A program made the position numbers and the translations under genes. From assembly GCA_016285515.1 (NCBI GenBank), contig JAEEQW010000003.1, forward strand, positions 186,316 through 241,001: a stretch of 54,686 nt of DNA. Reading direction: 5' to 3'. This document shows positions 43,000 through 51,755 of this stretch, piece by piece; within the stretch, counting starts at the first letter, position 1, and every line of letters starts with the position of its first letter. The DNA comes from Bacteroidales bacterium (GTDB taxonomy: Bacteria; Bacteroidota; Bacteroidia; Bacteroidales; BM520). A model generated the notes under the pieces. That model worked only from the letters and a program-made list of their open reading frames with translations. It was not told where the DNA came from and did no database searches.

Positions 43000-45022
43000 A
43001 TTTAACGATTAATTTCTTGGTACACGAACCGCTGTCTGTATTAATCCGCGTTATATACACACCGGGAGACAAATCTCTGACAGACATAGTGTAAGAGTTG
43101 TCGTGTGGTGATGCTGCATATACTTGCTGTCCGATTATACTATAAATGTTAATCGAATTGATGGTTTCACTTGAGCTGACTGTTATTTCATCGGAAGCAG
43201 GATTAGGGTAGAGTTCCACATCTTCACTTGTAAAACTTCTGATGCCATAATAGTCAATATTTGAGACAGAACAATCCGTGTTGAAATCGAAGCCAAGGAA
43301 TGATGTATAACTGAGCGGATTGTCAATGGCGCGGCTGTAAAGTGTATTGCTGTTACCATCGTAGATGGTAAATCCGCATTCCTTGTCGTAATATCCTGAA
43401 GAATCGGTGCTTGGCACCCACCAGCAGATTATTCTTTCAACAGGGACATTCAAACTTAGAGTAAGAGGGGACTCTCCACTGCCAAGAGTGGCTTCTGCCA
43501 ATTCCTTTCCGTTTACATCGCGGAAGGATAATTTCGCATCTCCCCAGCCGTCATTCCATTTGTCAATCATCTTAACTTTTATGCTGCAACTTGGTCCGAA
43601 GAAAATAGTTTCCTTTATTGCAAATCCTTGCAGCGTGTCACATGTCACAAATAATGAGTATGTGTAATTTCCGAATGAAGGTATCTTTGAATCAGTGAAC
43701 TGCATGGTGTCGCCGACGCTTGCATCTGCAGTGTAAATGGTGTCTTGATTTCTAAGAAGATATACCGTCAGGTCGGATGATGGAAGATTTCTGCCAATGA
43801 CATTCTTCGTCGGGTTAACCCATGAAATGTCCAAGTATTCGTAGTTGTCATCAGGAGTCAGAGTGAAATCCGAAGGCGTTGTAGGATTATTGCCATATTT
43901 AGGTGTTGCATTGAAGATTGCAGCCTGGCCGAGTGGAAACATAAAAGTGGAATCGGTTGTGAAGTATCCGTCTAATGCACCTCCCCAGCCCCAGTTGAAA
44001 TGGAACAATCCCGCAACATCGTATCCATCACATACGAAAGCATGGCCGCCTTCCTCGGAGCCACCGCTATAGTAAAGCGGATACCCGTCATCAAGTGATT
44101 GTCTTAGTTTTGAAGCCCATGTGCTGGATGAGTACATCATCATATAGTCGATAAATGTTCCATCGCTGAATTGAAAGTAGTTTTTCCATGAGTATGGAAC
44201 ATCTTCGGAATTGGCCCCGCTGCCATCGTAACCGAAGGCCATATTAACGCTTACAGCACAATGGTACATAAGCTGAGACACTTCAAAAATCTCTTTAGAA
44301 GTGCTTGTACGTGACAATGAAAGAGGCATGGCGTTGAAATCATAGAATGTTTCGCCGAAATTAGCCGTCTGAGTCCCGTAGGATGAAGCGTTGTAACTGT
44401 GGGAACCAGTGCCAACAGGAGGATAGTTCCAGTATTTCATTATCTGAGACATTGCGCAGGCAACGCAGCCGGCATAAACGCGGCCACTTGGTCCACGAGC
44501 ATCCTTTGGACATTGGTTGTTGTAATATGAGCCTTGATTCCATTTGGTTTTAACCAAAGGGTTAACAAATGTGGTCTGTTTTTCAGCAGTCAAGCTGCCT
44601 GTTGCCATGATTTGATTCCATTGGTCAACGGCCTTCTGGCTCGGTTTTGCATTAACTGAACGCAGATACTCGATTTTTTCCGTAAAACAATTCATGTAGT
44701 AGGCAAATTCAGGGGAAATGTCATCTGAACTGAAGATGCCTTCTGTTGAATAACCTACAATCGGACCGATAAGGTCATCGGCGGAAACTACGACAAATCC
44801 TTTATCCGCAACATTAAAAATGAAAAGATAAGGATTGTCGTTCAGGCTTTCAAATGTATATGCCAATGTTGCCTCAGATGATTTGAGGGAAGTGTTGTTC
44901 TGAATGAATTTCAAGGCAACTTCTTTGGCCTTTTCCTGACTGACAGGATTAGCGAAAGAAGTTGCCGAAATTAGTGCTACAACTAATGTAAGTAATTGTA
45001 TTTTAGGAAAATGTTTAAACAT
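42998..45022 (-). CDS. C10 (streptopain-like) peptidase with T9SS sorting domain
   Basis: 674 residues. A signal peptide (LLTLVVALISATSFA) is followed by a Spi-like propeptide (about 25-150, EKAKEVALKFIQNN), then the C10 catalytic domain with Cys186 in AGCVACAMSQIMKYW and His327 in EGGHAFVCDGYD. Fibronectin-like and jelly-roll-like domains come next (about 385-585, including a WNDGWGDAKLSF motif), and a T9SS type A sorting domain ends the chain (LYPNPASDEITVS to CTKKLIVK). It should be exported, matured by loss of the propeptide, and attached to the cell surface. It lies 8 bases behind a close paralogue. Confidence 0.93.
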   Translation of the reverse strand: MFKHFPKIQLLTLVVALISATSFANPVSQEKAKEVALKFIQNNTSLKSSEATLAYTFESLNDNPYLFIFNVADKGFVVVSADDLIGPIVGYSTEGIFSSDDISPEFAYYMNCFTEKIEYLRSVNAKPSQKAVDQWNQIMATGSLTAEKQTTFVNPLVKTKWNQGSYYNNQCPKDARGPSGRVYAGCVACAMSQIMKYWNYPPVGTGSHSYNASSYGTQTANFGETFYDFNAMPLSLSRTSTSKEIFEVSQLMYHCAVSVNMAFGYDGSGANSEDVPYSWKNYFQFSDGTFIDYMMMYSSSTWASKLRQSLDDGYPLYYSGGSEEGGHAFVCDGYDVAGLFHFNWGWGGALDGYFTTDSTFMFPLGQAAIFNATPKYGNNPTTPSDFTLTPDDNYEYLDISWVNPTKNVIGRNLPSSDLTVYLLRNQDTIYTADASVGDTMQFTDSKIPSFGNYTYSLFVTCDTLQGFAIKETIFFGPSCSIKVKMIDKWNDGWGDAKLSFRDVNGKELAEATLGSGESPLTLSLNVPVERIICWWVPSTDSSGYYDKECGFTIYDGNSNTLYSRAIDNPLSYTSFLGFDFNTDCSVSNIDYYGIRSFTSEDVELYPNPASDEITVSSSETINSINIYSIIGQQVYAASPHDNSYTMSVRDLSPGVYITRINTDSGSCTKKLIVK

Positions 45023-45030
45023 TAACTAAA

Positions 45031-46974
45031 CTATTTTTGTGACATTATATAATTTACAATATCAATGACATCAAGAATGTTTACTGATCCGTCGTTATTG
45101 AAATCAGCATTTGTTATCCAGAACGGTTGAGGATTTTGTTCGAGTATAAAAGCGATGATAGTGGTAATATCGTTTATATTAACGAATGTGTCGCCGTTTG
45201 CATCTCCGCTGAGAGGAGTAAAGCACTGGTTATCGTAAGTCAGGAACAGTCCTGAGTATGGAGTGCCGTTGGAATCGTATATGACTTCATTATCTGAATT
45301 GTATATTTCGAATGAACATTCGCTATCCCAGTTGCCTGAATGCCAGTAGAACTTTGTTGTGCCTATTGGAAGCGGGAAAACTACGGTGTTTTGATTACCA
45401 CTCTGGATTGTTGCGGTTCCAAGTGTTCCGCCGGCAGCATTTCTGATTTCGATGTATGCACCATTCCAGCCATCACCGTATGAATCGTGCATTGCGATGG
45501 TAATGTCGCAGTTTGGACCTATGAATGCTGATTTAGTGGCAGGAAGGCCATCACCATCATCGGTAACAGCATAAACTGAATAAGCGTATGCTCCGAATGC
45601 TTCGATTCCATTATCAATGTAACTCAATTCCTGATTAGCAGTCACATTCTCAATAGTTGCAATCACCACATTGTCTCTTTCAACAACAATGTCCATGACT
45701 GTTAAGGAATCGGCATTCATCGTGTATGATGGATTTGTCCATGTGAGAGTTGCGGAGAATCCGAAATTTTCTGCAGGTGTGACCGTGAAATTTGACGGTG
45801 CTATTGCTTTGCCGTTGTATGCAGGGTTAGGATAGCAGTTGAATATTGCTCCCTGGCCGGAGTTGAAATAATAAGGACCGTGTGTGGTGTTGATAGCGTT
45901 GCTTGGATACCAGCCGTTGTCAAGACCGGACCAGCCAAGGTTGAAATGGAACATATTGTTGTCATCATATCCGTCACAGACGAAAGCGTGTCCGCCGGCA
46001 CCGTTTATGTCCTGTCCGCTGTAATACAGAGGTCTTCCCTGATCAAGTTCATTTCTCAGTTGGTTGTCCCAGTTGTTGTTATAGTAACGTGACTGATAAT
46101 TGGTTGTACTATTGTAAAGGAAATTATTGATTAAGACACCTGGAACATCGTTTGAGTATGCTCCACTGCCGGTAGGGGAATACATCATATTAACACCAAT
46201 GCCGCAATGCCACATTAATTGTGCGACCTGAAAAGCCTGGTCGTATGGAGTCAGTGAATCGACTGCATCAGGCATGATGCTGTAGTTGTAGAAAGTCTCA
46301 CCGAAATTGGCTGTTTGTGGTTGATAACCGCTTGGCACATAGGTATGTGTTCCTTGTCCCATTGCAGGGTAATTCCAGAATTTAATAACTTGGGACATTG
46401 CTGTTGCAACACAACCTGCATAAACGTGTCCGTTTGGTCCGGCTGGATCAGCTGGGCAGAGAAAGTTATACCATTTGCCCTGATTCCACGTGGTGGTCAG
46501 AAGCGGATCAACGGTGTTTTCATTTTTTTCAGCTACGACCCTGCCGTTTGATTTGACCATTGCCCATTGTTCAGAGACTTCTTCACTGGCTTCAATGTTG
46601 TTTGTTTGCATGTAATCCAATGTCCATTTGTAGTCATTGAGCAAATATTCGGCATTTTCATTGATGTTGTTCGCATCAAAATTACCTTCATACGAATAAC
46701 CGAGGATTGGACTTATTCTGTCTTCCGCTGCAACAATGACGAATCCATTGTCAACATTAAAGACATACAGAACAGGTTCGTTTGATTCATTAAACAAAGT
46801 GTATTCGAGAGTACACTCGATATCCGTTTTTCCGGCAAAAGCTTTTACGCTGTTAATCAGGAACTTTTTGCCGATTTCCTTAGCGCTGTTCACATCAACC
46901 GGATTTGAGAATGCAGCCAATGAAACAGTTAGCAATGTGGCTGTAAGAATACCACGAAGTAAGTTTTTCTTCAT
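45031..46974 (-). CDS. C10 (streptopain-like) peptidase with C-terminal dockerin
   Basis: 647 residues, paralogous to the gene after it. Signal peptide (LTATLLTVSLAAFS), Spi-like propeptide (about 28-155), C10 domain with Cys188 in AGCVATAMSQVIKFW and His329 in AGGHAFVCDGYD, a fibronectin-like part, a domain with YGDGWNGAYIEIRN, then two dockerin-type calcium repeats (DANGDTFVNINDIT and FNNDGSVNILDVI). In place of the partner's T9SS domain it ends in the dockerin, so the two are anchored or assembled differently. A promoter box at 47022 precedes it; both genes probably share one transcript. Confidence 0.93.
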   Translation of the reverse strand: MKKNLLRGILTATLLTVSLAAFSNPVDVNSAKEIGKKFLINSVKAFAGKTDIECTLEYTLFNESNEPVLYVFNVDNGFVIVAAEDRISPILGYSYEGNFDANNINENAEYLLNDYKWTLDYMQTNNIEASEEVSEQWAMVKSNGRVVAEKNENTVDPLLTTTWNQGKWYNFLCPADPAGPNGHVYAGCVATAMSQVIKFWNYPAMGQGTHTYVPSGYQPQTANFGETFYNYSIMPDAVDSLTPYDQAFQVAQLMWHCGIGVNMMYSPTGSGAYSNDVPGVLINNFLYNSTTNYQSRYYNNNWDNQLRNELDQGRPLYYSGQDINGAGGHAFVCDGYDDNNMFHFNLGWSGLDNGWYPSNAINTTHGPYYFNSGQGAIFNCYPNPAYNGKAIAPSNFTVTPAENFGFSATLTWTNPSYTMNADSLTVMDIVVERDNVVIATIENVTANQELSYIDNGIEAFGAYAYSVYAVTDDGDGLPATKSAFIGPNCDITIAMHDSYGDGWNGAYIEIRNAAGGTLGTATIQSGNQNTVVFPLPIGTTKFYWHSGNWDSECSFEIYNSDNEVIYDSNGTPYSGLFLTYDNQCFTPLSGDANGDTFVNINDITTIIAFILEQNPQPFWITNADFNNDGSVNILDVIDIVNYIMSQK

Positions 46975-47021
46975 TTTAGATATTATTTGTGATTAAAAAT
47001 TGTATATTCTAATGCAACCTG

Positions 47022-47029
47022 CAAATATA
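47022..47029 (-). promoter_or_regulatory. Predicted promoter (-7 TATATTTG) of the C10 peptidase pair
   Basis: On the minus strand TATATTTG fits TAnnTTTG, 48 bases before the ATG at 46974. Confidence 0.5.
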
Positions 47030-47039
47030 CATTATTTTT

Positions 47040-47666
47040 TTAATCAGTTCGGCTTACAAAATAGATTTTATTCTCAAATTCAATCTTTTTAACTGAAATG
47101 GAAGCTAAGATGATGTTATTGCCGAAATAGATTTTTCTGCTGTCAGGATCAAAGTAGAAATCATCAAAAGAGTCGGCAATGCCTTCACCGCTCATTTTCA
47201 CATACGCTTCTTTTGCGGTCCAGAAACGGGTAAAATATTCATCCCTAAGAGATTCGGGTAATGATTCAATATATTTGATTTCATTTTTATTGAAAAAACG
47301 TTTAACCAATCCCATTTTGAATCTTTTCGTCGTTTCAATGTCAATTCCGCATGGTTTGGCATCATAGCAGAAGGCAACAAGGTCGGAGGCATGTGAAATG
47401 TTGAAATGAAAATAGGGTAAAGCTGGAATGTAAGGCTTACCTCTCTCTCCAAGTTTTATTTTATATTCTTTGTATGAGGAAGGGTGAATCTTGGAAAGAT
47501 GTTTTCTCAACAGATAAAGTCCTGTCGCTGACTGATTTCTGACTGAATCCTTGTGGAATTTCTCAAGGGACATCAAGTCTTCATCCGAGAGATATGGCTC
47601 TGTGGATGACGGAGGTAGCACGGAAGTAACGACACACGAGCCATCAAACATATTTTCGCAGAACAT
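47040..47666 (-). CDS. 4'-phosphopantetheinyl transferase (Sfp type)
   Basis: 208 residues. The magnesium-binding Asp and Glu are in CGIDIETTKRF and FWTAKEAYVKMSGEGI, the two signature motifs of Sfp/AcpT-type transferases. It moves the 4'-phosphopantetheine arm of CoA to a serine of carrier proteins, such as the ACP at 32400. The gene starts 3 bases after the TIGR02757 gene on the same strand. Confidence 0.9.
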   Translation of the reverse strand: MFCENMFDGSCVVTSVLPPSSTEPYLSDEDLMSLEKFHKDSVRNQSATGLYLLRKHLSKIHPSSYKEYKIKLGERGKPYIPALPYFHFNISHASDLVAFCYDAKPCGIDIETTKRFKMGLVKRFFNKNEIKYIESLPESLRDEYFTRFWTAKEAYVKMSGEGIADSFDDFYFDPDSRKIYFGNNIILASISVKKIEFENKIYFVSRTD

Positions 47667-47669
47667 AAG

Positions 47670-48464
47670 CTATTGGTTTAGTTCGGGTGAATCGATTTCA
47701 ATGCCTGCATTTCCTATACCAAACAGAGCAAAGTCATATTTGACAGGATCATTTTTGTCGAGTGTTTTCAGATAATCTGTAAGTTCTATGGCAGCCTGCC
47801 AGTTGTTGGCTTTTGTTGTGATAAGTCCGAGTTTGCGTCCGACATTGCCGACATGAACGTCAAGAGGGATGACAAGGTCCGAAGGACTGATGCCTTTCCA
47901 GATTCCGAAATCAACTCCATTGCTATCGTTGCGGACCATCCAACGAAGAAACATGTTTATCCTTTTTGATGCAGAGCCTTTTGTCGGGTCAGCGATATGT
48001 TTTGAAACACGTTGCGGATATTCGTGCTCGAAAAAAATCTTTCTGAAATGGATTATAGCGTTCTTTATCTTATCGTATTGAAATTCGTTATAGCCATCAG
48101 TGAATATTTTTTCAAGTCCACCATGGTTCTTATATATGTTGTGAATCGAATCTGCAAAACTGTAAGCGTCAGTTTCCTGAAAAGTCCTGTAATAGAAGCC
48201 TTTAAGGGAATCGATGTCTTTATTGCTGTAATTCATTATGAAATCGTATGGGGAATTGTCCATTCGGTCCATCAGCTCATGACAGCTTTTAAGTATTGCT
48301 TTGCGGTTGCCCCATGCGATGGCAGACGCAAAAAATCCGGCGATTTCTATATCTTCCTTCTTTGTGAAACGATGTGGAATGGAAATAGGGTCATTAACGA
48401 TAAAATCCTTTTCGTTAAAGACCCTATAATAATGGTTGAGTAATTCTCTTAAATAATTAGCCAT
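47670..48464 (-). CDS. TIGR02757 (DUF2400) family protein
   Basis: 264 residues, full length for the family. It begins with LLNHYYRVFNEKDFIVNDPISIPHRF and contains EIAGFFASAIAWGNRKAI and the conserved WGISPSDLVIPLDVHVGNVGR-like stretch (KGISPSDLVIPLDVH). The family is related by fold to HhH-GPD DNA glycosylases, but its activity is unproven. It lies between tRNA-Arg and the phosphopantetheinyl transferase, all on the minus strand. Confidence 0.9.
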   Translation of the reverse strand: MANYLRELLNHYYRVFNEKDFIVNDPISIPHRFTKKEDIEIAGFFASAIAWGNRKAILKSCHELMDRMDNSPYDFIMNYSNKDIDSLKGFYYRTFQETDAYSFADSIHNIYKNHGGLEKIFTDGYNEFQYDKIKNAIIHFRKIFFEHEYPQRVSKHIADPTKGSASKRINMFLRWMVRNDSNGVDFGIWKGISPSDLVIPLDVHVGNVGRKLGLITTKANNWQAAIELTDYLKTLDKNDPVKYDFALFGIGNAGIEIDSPELNQ

Positions 48465-48470
48465 TTCGTG

Positions 48471-48545
48471 TGATTCCAGTGCGACTCGAACGCACGACCC
48501 ACAGCTTAGAAGGCTGTTGCTCTAATCCAACTGAGCTATGGAACC
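48471..48545 (-). tRNA. tRNA-Arg (anticodon TCT)
   Basis: 75 bases on the minus strand. Acceptor GGTTCCA/TGGAATC, D arm AGCTCAGTTGGATTAGAGC, anticodon stem-loop CAGCCTTCTAAGCTG with anticodon TCT, T arm GTGCGTTCGAGTCGCAC. CCA is not encoded. A promoter box lies 30 bases upstream. Confidence 0.95.
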
Positions 48546-48574
48546 AACAATTTTTTTCTTAAAAATTCCGGCTG

Positions 48575-48582
48575 CAAAATTA
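48575..48582 (-). promoter_or_regulatory. Predicted promoter (-7 TAATTTTG) of tRNA-Arg
   Basis: On the minus strand TAATTTTG fits TAnnTTTG, 30 bases before the tRNA 5' end. Confidence 0.45.
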
Positions 48583-48641
48583 CATAATTTTATTTGTAAT
48601 GGAACAAAAATGTCAAAATAATTTTTTTCATTAAAATGCGT

Positions 48642-48649
48642 TATCTTTG
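48642..48649 (+). promoter_or_regulatory. Predicted promoter (-7 TATCTTTG)
   Basis: TATCTTTG fits TAnnTTTG, 18 bases before the ATG at 48667; serves the lipoprotein-mnmE pair. Confidence 0.5.
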
Positions 48650-48666
48650 CAGACAAAACAAAAAAC

Positions 48667-50151
48667 ATGGACAGAAAGCCATATTTCATATCATTTATAT
48701 TGCTACTCAGTGTGTTGCTGGGTTGTTGCCTGGTGTCATGTGAGCAGACACCTGTTGTCGATGGTAATGCCAGTCTGTCTTTTTCGACCGATACTGTGAT
48801 GTTCGATACTGTATTTACTACTATCGGTTCATCGACCCGCGAAATGAAGATATATAATAAATCTGGCGATGATTTGCTGATAAATGACATCACATTGGCA
48901 GGAGGCTCTTCATCCCAGTTCAGCATAAATCTAAACGGGATGTCCGGAACACACTTTACAAATGTGGAAATTCCTTACGGTGACAGTATTTATCTGTTCG
49001 CGAAAGTCAGAATCAATCCTAACGATATCAACAATCCATTTGTGGTTGAAGATGATATTGTCTTCAATACCAATGGTAAAGAAGAGACAGTCAAACTGCT
49101 GGCATGGGGACAAAATGCGAATTACATAATCGCCACGGATTCTGTTGGCAGCTTGAAACTCAACATCATCGCACATGAAAATGAAATCGCTCATTGGACT
49201 GCTGAACGTCCGTATGTGATTATCGGCGGATATGCGGCTGTGGATTCATTGGGGACTCTCGTTGTCGATGCGGGTGCCCACATATACCTCCACAAAGGGA
49301 GCGGCATCTGGATTTACCGTTACGGTAACATTATAGTCAATGGTACAAGCGGCAATGAAGTTATTTTTGAAAGTGACAGACTTGAGCCTGAATACGATAA
49401 TGTATCGGCTATGTGGGACAGAATATGGATTAACGAAGGACCGGTCAGAAACGAATTTCATCATACTGTGATTCGTAACGGCTTTATTGGTATCCAAGCT
49501 GAATCACTCTCATTATCAGAATATTGGAGCGACAATCTTCTTCTTGATAATGTGAAAATCGAAAACATGTCCGGAATGGGTATTTATGCAGTCCTATACT
49601 CCATTAATGCCGGAAATGTTTTGGTCGATAACTGTGGAAGCTATCTTGTCGGACTGACACTTGGAGGAGAATATGATTTCAGGAACTGCACTTTCGCCAA
49701 TTTCTGGAACAGTTCCATCAGACAGACATCATCAATATATGTGAACAATTATTATCTTGATGAAAACTACAATCCCGTGCAGGTGTCGCTGAATGACTAC
49801 TATTTCGGAAATTGTGTTGTCTATGGTGTGCTTGAAAATGAGCTTTATCTCGATGGGGTAGGCACTTTCAACTGTTCATTGCAGAATTCTCTTGTGAAAA
49901 TTGCACGAGAAAGAATTGATGATTACAGCAAATACTTCACTGACTGCATAATCAATAAGTCTCCGATTTTCAGCGACTCCACTAATTTCAACTATTATAT
50001 CGACACTGTCATTTCACCGTTGATTAATGCCGGAAGCCTGGAAATTGTCAACAGCTCTCCGATAGATATCAGCAAAGACCTTGACGGTGTAAGCCGCACA
50101 AATGACGGCAATCCTGACATAGGCGCATACGAATTTGTGGAACCGCTATGA
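48667..50151 (+). CDS. Surface lipoprotein with right-handed beta-helix
   Basis: 494 residues. The signal (FILLLSVLLGCCLVS) ends at Cys25, a lipobox. An immunoglobulin-like domain (about 30-150, VMFDTVFTTIGSSTREMKIYN) is followed by many short turns of a right-handed parallel beta-helix (about 175-470), as in pectate-lyase-like or 'choice-of-anchor Q' proteins; the C-terminus DGVSRTNDGNPDIGAYEF is the standard end of that group. It probably binds or cleaves polysaccharide, but no catalytic residues can be named. It overlaps mnmE by 4 bases (ATGA). Confidence 0.85.
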   Translation: MDRKPYFISFILLLSVLLGCCLVSCEQTPVVDGNASLSFSTDTVMFDTVFTTIGSSTREMKIYNKSGDDLLINDITLAGGSSSQFSINLNGMSGTHFTNVEIPYGDSIYLFAKVRINPNDINNPFVVEDDIVFNTNGKEETVKLLAWGQNANYIIATDSVGSLKLNIIAHENEIAHWTAERPYVIIGGYAAVDSLGTLVVDAGAHIYLHKGSGIWIYRYGNIIVNGTSGNEVIFESDRLEPEYDNVSAMWDRIWINEGPVRNEFHHTVIRNGFIGIQAESLSLSEYWSDNLLLDNVKIENMSGMGIYAVLYSINAGNVLVDNCGSYLVGLTLGGEYDFRNCTFANFWNSSIRQTSSIYVNNYYLDENYNPVQVSLNDYYFGNCVVYGVLENELYLDGVGTFNCSLQNSLVKIARERIDDYSKYFTDCIINKSPIFSDSTNFNYYIDTVISPLINAGSLEIVNSSPIDISKDLDGVSRTNDGNPDIGAYEFVEPL

Positions 50152-51590
50152 ATAACTATATTAACAATGATACAATAACTGCAATTTCAACACCGGTAGG
50201 AGTTGGTGCGATTGCAATGATAAGAATGTCAGGGTCAGAATCACTTGAAATTTTGGACTGTTTTTTCCGACATTCAGCAAATACAACTATCGGTCACCGC
50301 ACCTGTGTTTATGGCCAAATCTATGACAATTGCGAATTGGTTGATGAGGTGATAGTTACATATTACAAATCGCCTGAAAGCTATACAGGTGAAGATATGG
50401 TTGAAATATCTTGTCACGGTTCTGTATATATTCAGCAAACCATATTGGATTTGATTGTCAGAAATGGTGCAAGGCTTGCATTGCCTGGCGAATTCACATT
50501 CAGAGCATACCGAAACGGCAAACTTGACCTTGCACAGTCGGAAGCTGTTTCAGAACTGATAACCTCTGAAAACAAAAAGTCGCATGATATAGCGATATCG
50601 CAATTGAAGGGCAGATATTCATCCCGCATTAAATCACTGAGAGATAGGTTGGTAGAGCTGTTGTCTCTATTGGAACTTGAATTGGACTTCAGTGATGAGG
50701 ATGTTGAATTTGCCAAGCGTGACGAATTCATGGCGCTTCTTGACACTATTGAAAGTGAACTGAAATCTCTGATTTATTCTTTCGACCTGGGCAATGCCTT
50801 ACGCAACGGAATTCCTGTAACCATAATCGGCAAGCCTAATGTTGGCAAATCCACGCTGCTCAACTGTCTTTTGGATGAAGACAAGGCAATAGTTTCAGAT
50901 ATTCCCGGTACGACCAGAGATATAGTTGAAGATGTCATCAACATCAACGGTTATGTGTTCAGATTCATTGACACTGCGGGACTTCATAAAACAGATGATG
51001 TGGTTGAGAACATGGGCATTGAGCGTACTATGGAGAAAATCAAAAATGCGAAGATAATCCTGCACGTGGTTGATGCAACAAATGCTGACAGAGATTCAAT
51101 AAAGCGTGAAATGACAGAATTTCAGTCGTATTTGCATGAAGAAGCATCATCTCCTTCTTCGAAAAAATGGGTTGTTGTTGTCAATAAGATTGACAAGGCT
51201 GGGAACATGGGAAAACACATACAGTGTACGAATGGCGTATGTGACCAAGATGTCAAGTTAATTGATGGGGATAATGAGTCCGACTGGATTTTCATTTCAG
51301 CTAAGAAAGGCGAGAACATCAAAGCCATCATTGATTTGTTGTGTGACTATGTTAAGTCGCAGGATATTGACAGTCGGACCATTGTTACTAATGTACGTCA
51401 TGTTGAAGCGATGCGTGAGGCGTTGGCAGCAATTCAATCGGCATGCAAAGGCTTTGAAGACGGCATACCGACAGATTTGGTTGCCATTGATGTCCATCAG
51501 GCGTCATACAGTCTCGGCAGCATAATCGGAGAAATCAGCAACAATGAGCTGCTGGATTCTATCTTCGGTCATTTCTGCATCGGGAAATAA
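50148..51590 (+). CDS. mnmE: tRNA uridine modification GTPase MnmE
   Basis: 480 residues. With MnmG it builds 5-carboxymethylaminomethyl-type modifications at wobble U34. The N-terminal folate-binding domain (about 1-120; DTITAISTPVGVGAIAMIRMSG, LPGEFTFRAYRNGKLDL) is followed by the helical domain and an inserted Ras-like GTPase: G1 GKPNVGKST (228-236), G2 TTRD (255-258), G3 DTAG (275-278) and G4 NKID (about 346). The C-terminal FCIGK supplies the conserved cysteine. It is coupled to the upstream lipoprotein gene by an ATGA overlap. Confidence 0.97.
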   Translation: MNNYINNDTITAISTPVGVGAIAMIRMSGSESLEILDCFFRHSANTTIGHRTCVYGQIYDNCELVDEVIVTYYKSPESYTGEDMVEISCHGSVYIQQTILDLIVRNGARLALPGEFTFRAYRNGKLDLAQSEAVSELITSENKKSHDIAISQLKGRYSSRIKSLRDRLVELLSLLELELDFSDEDVEFAKRDEFMALLDTIESELKSLIYSFDLGNALRNGIPVTIIGKPNVGKSTLLNCLLDEDKAIVSDIPGTTRDIVEDVININGYVFRFIDTAGLHKTDDVVENMGIERTMEKIKNAKIILHVVDATNADRDSIKREMTEFQSYLHEEASSPSSKKWVVVVNKIDKAGNMGKHIQCTNGVCDQDVKLIDGDNESDWIFISAKKGENIKAIIDLLCDYVKSQDIDSRTIVTNVRHVEAMREALAAIQSACKGFEDGIPTDLVAIDVHQASYSLGSIIGEISNNELLDSIFGHFCIGK

Positions 51591-51600
51591 ATATATTGGT

Positions 51601-51647
51601 GTCCGCATAACGCGGCAAAACTGTTTGCGGACGTACGCGGTGCGTCC
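51601..51647. repeat. Overlapping inverted repeats after mnmE
   Basis: GTCCGCA 51601-51607 pairs with TGCGGAC 51626-51632, and GGACG 51629-51633 pairs with CGTCC 51643-51647 around ACGCGGTG. The second unit resembles the short GGACGCACxGCGTGCGTCC palindromes scattered between genes in many bacteria. There is no T-run. The rest of 51591-51755 shows no gene. Confidence 0.55.
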
Positions 51648-51755
51648 CTACTATAGTCGTATCATCTTACGGTTGATGCCGCAAAGAAATAACTATTATT
51701 TGTTTTATGATGGGCACATTGCCCATGCAGGACAAAGAGCCATTTTTGACATAAT

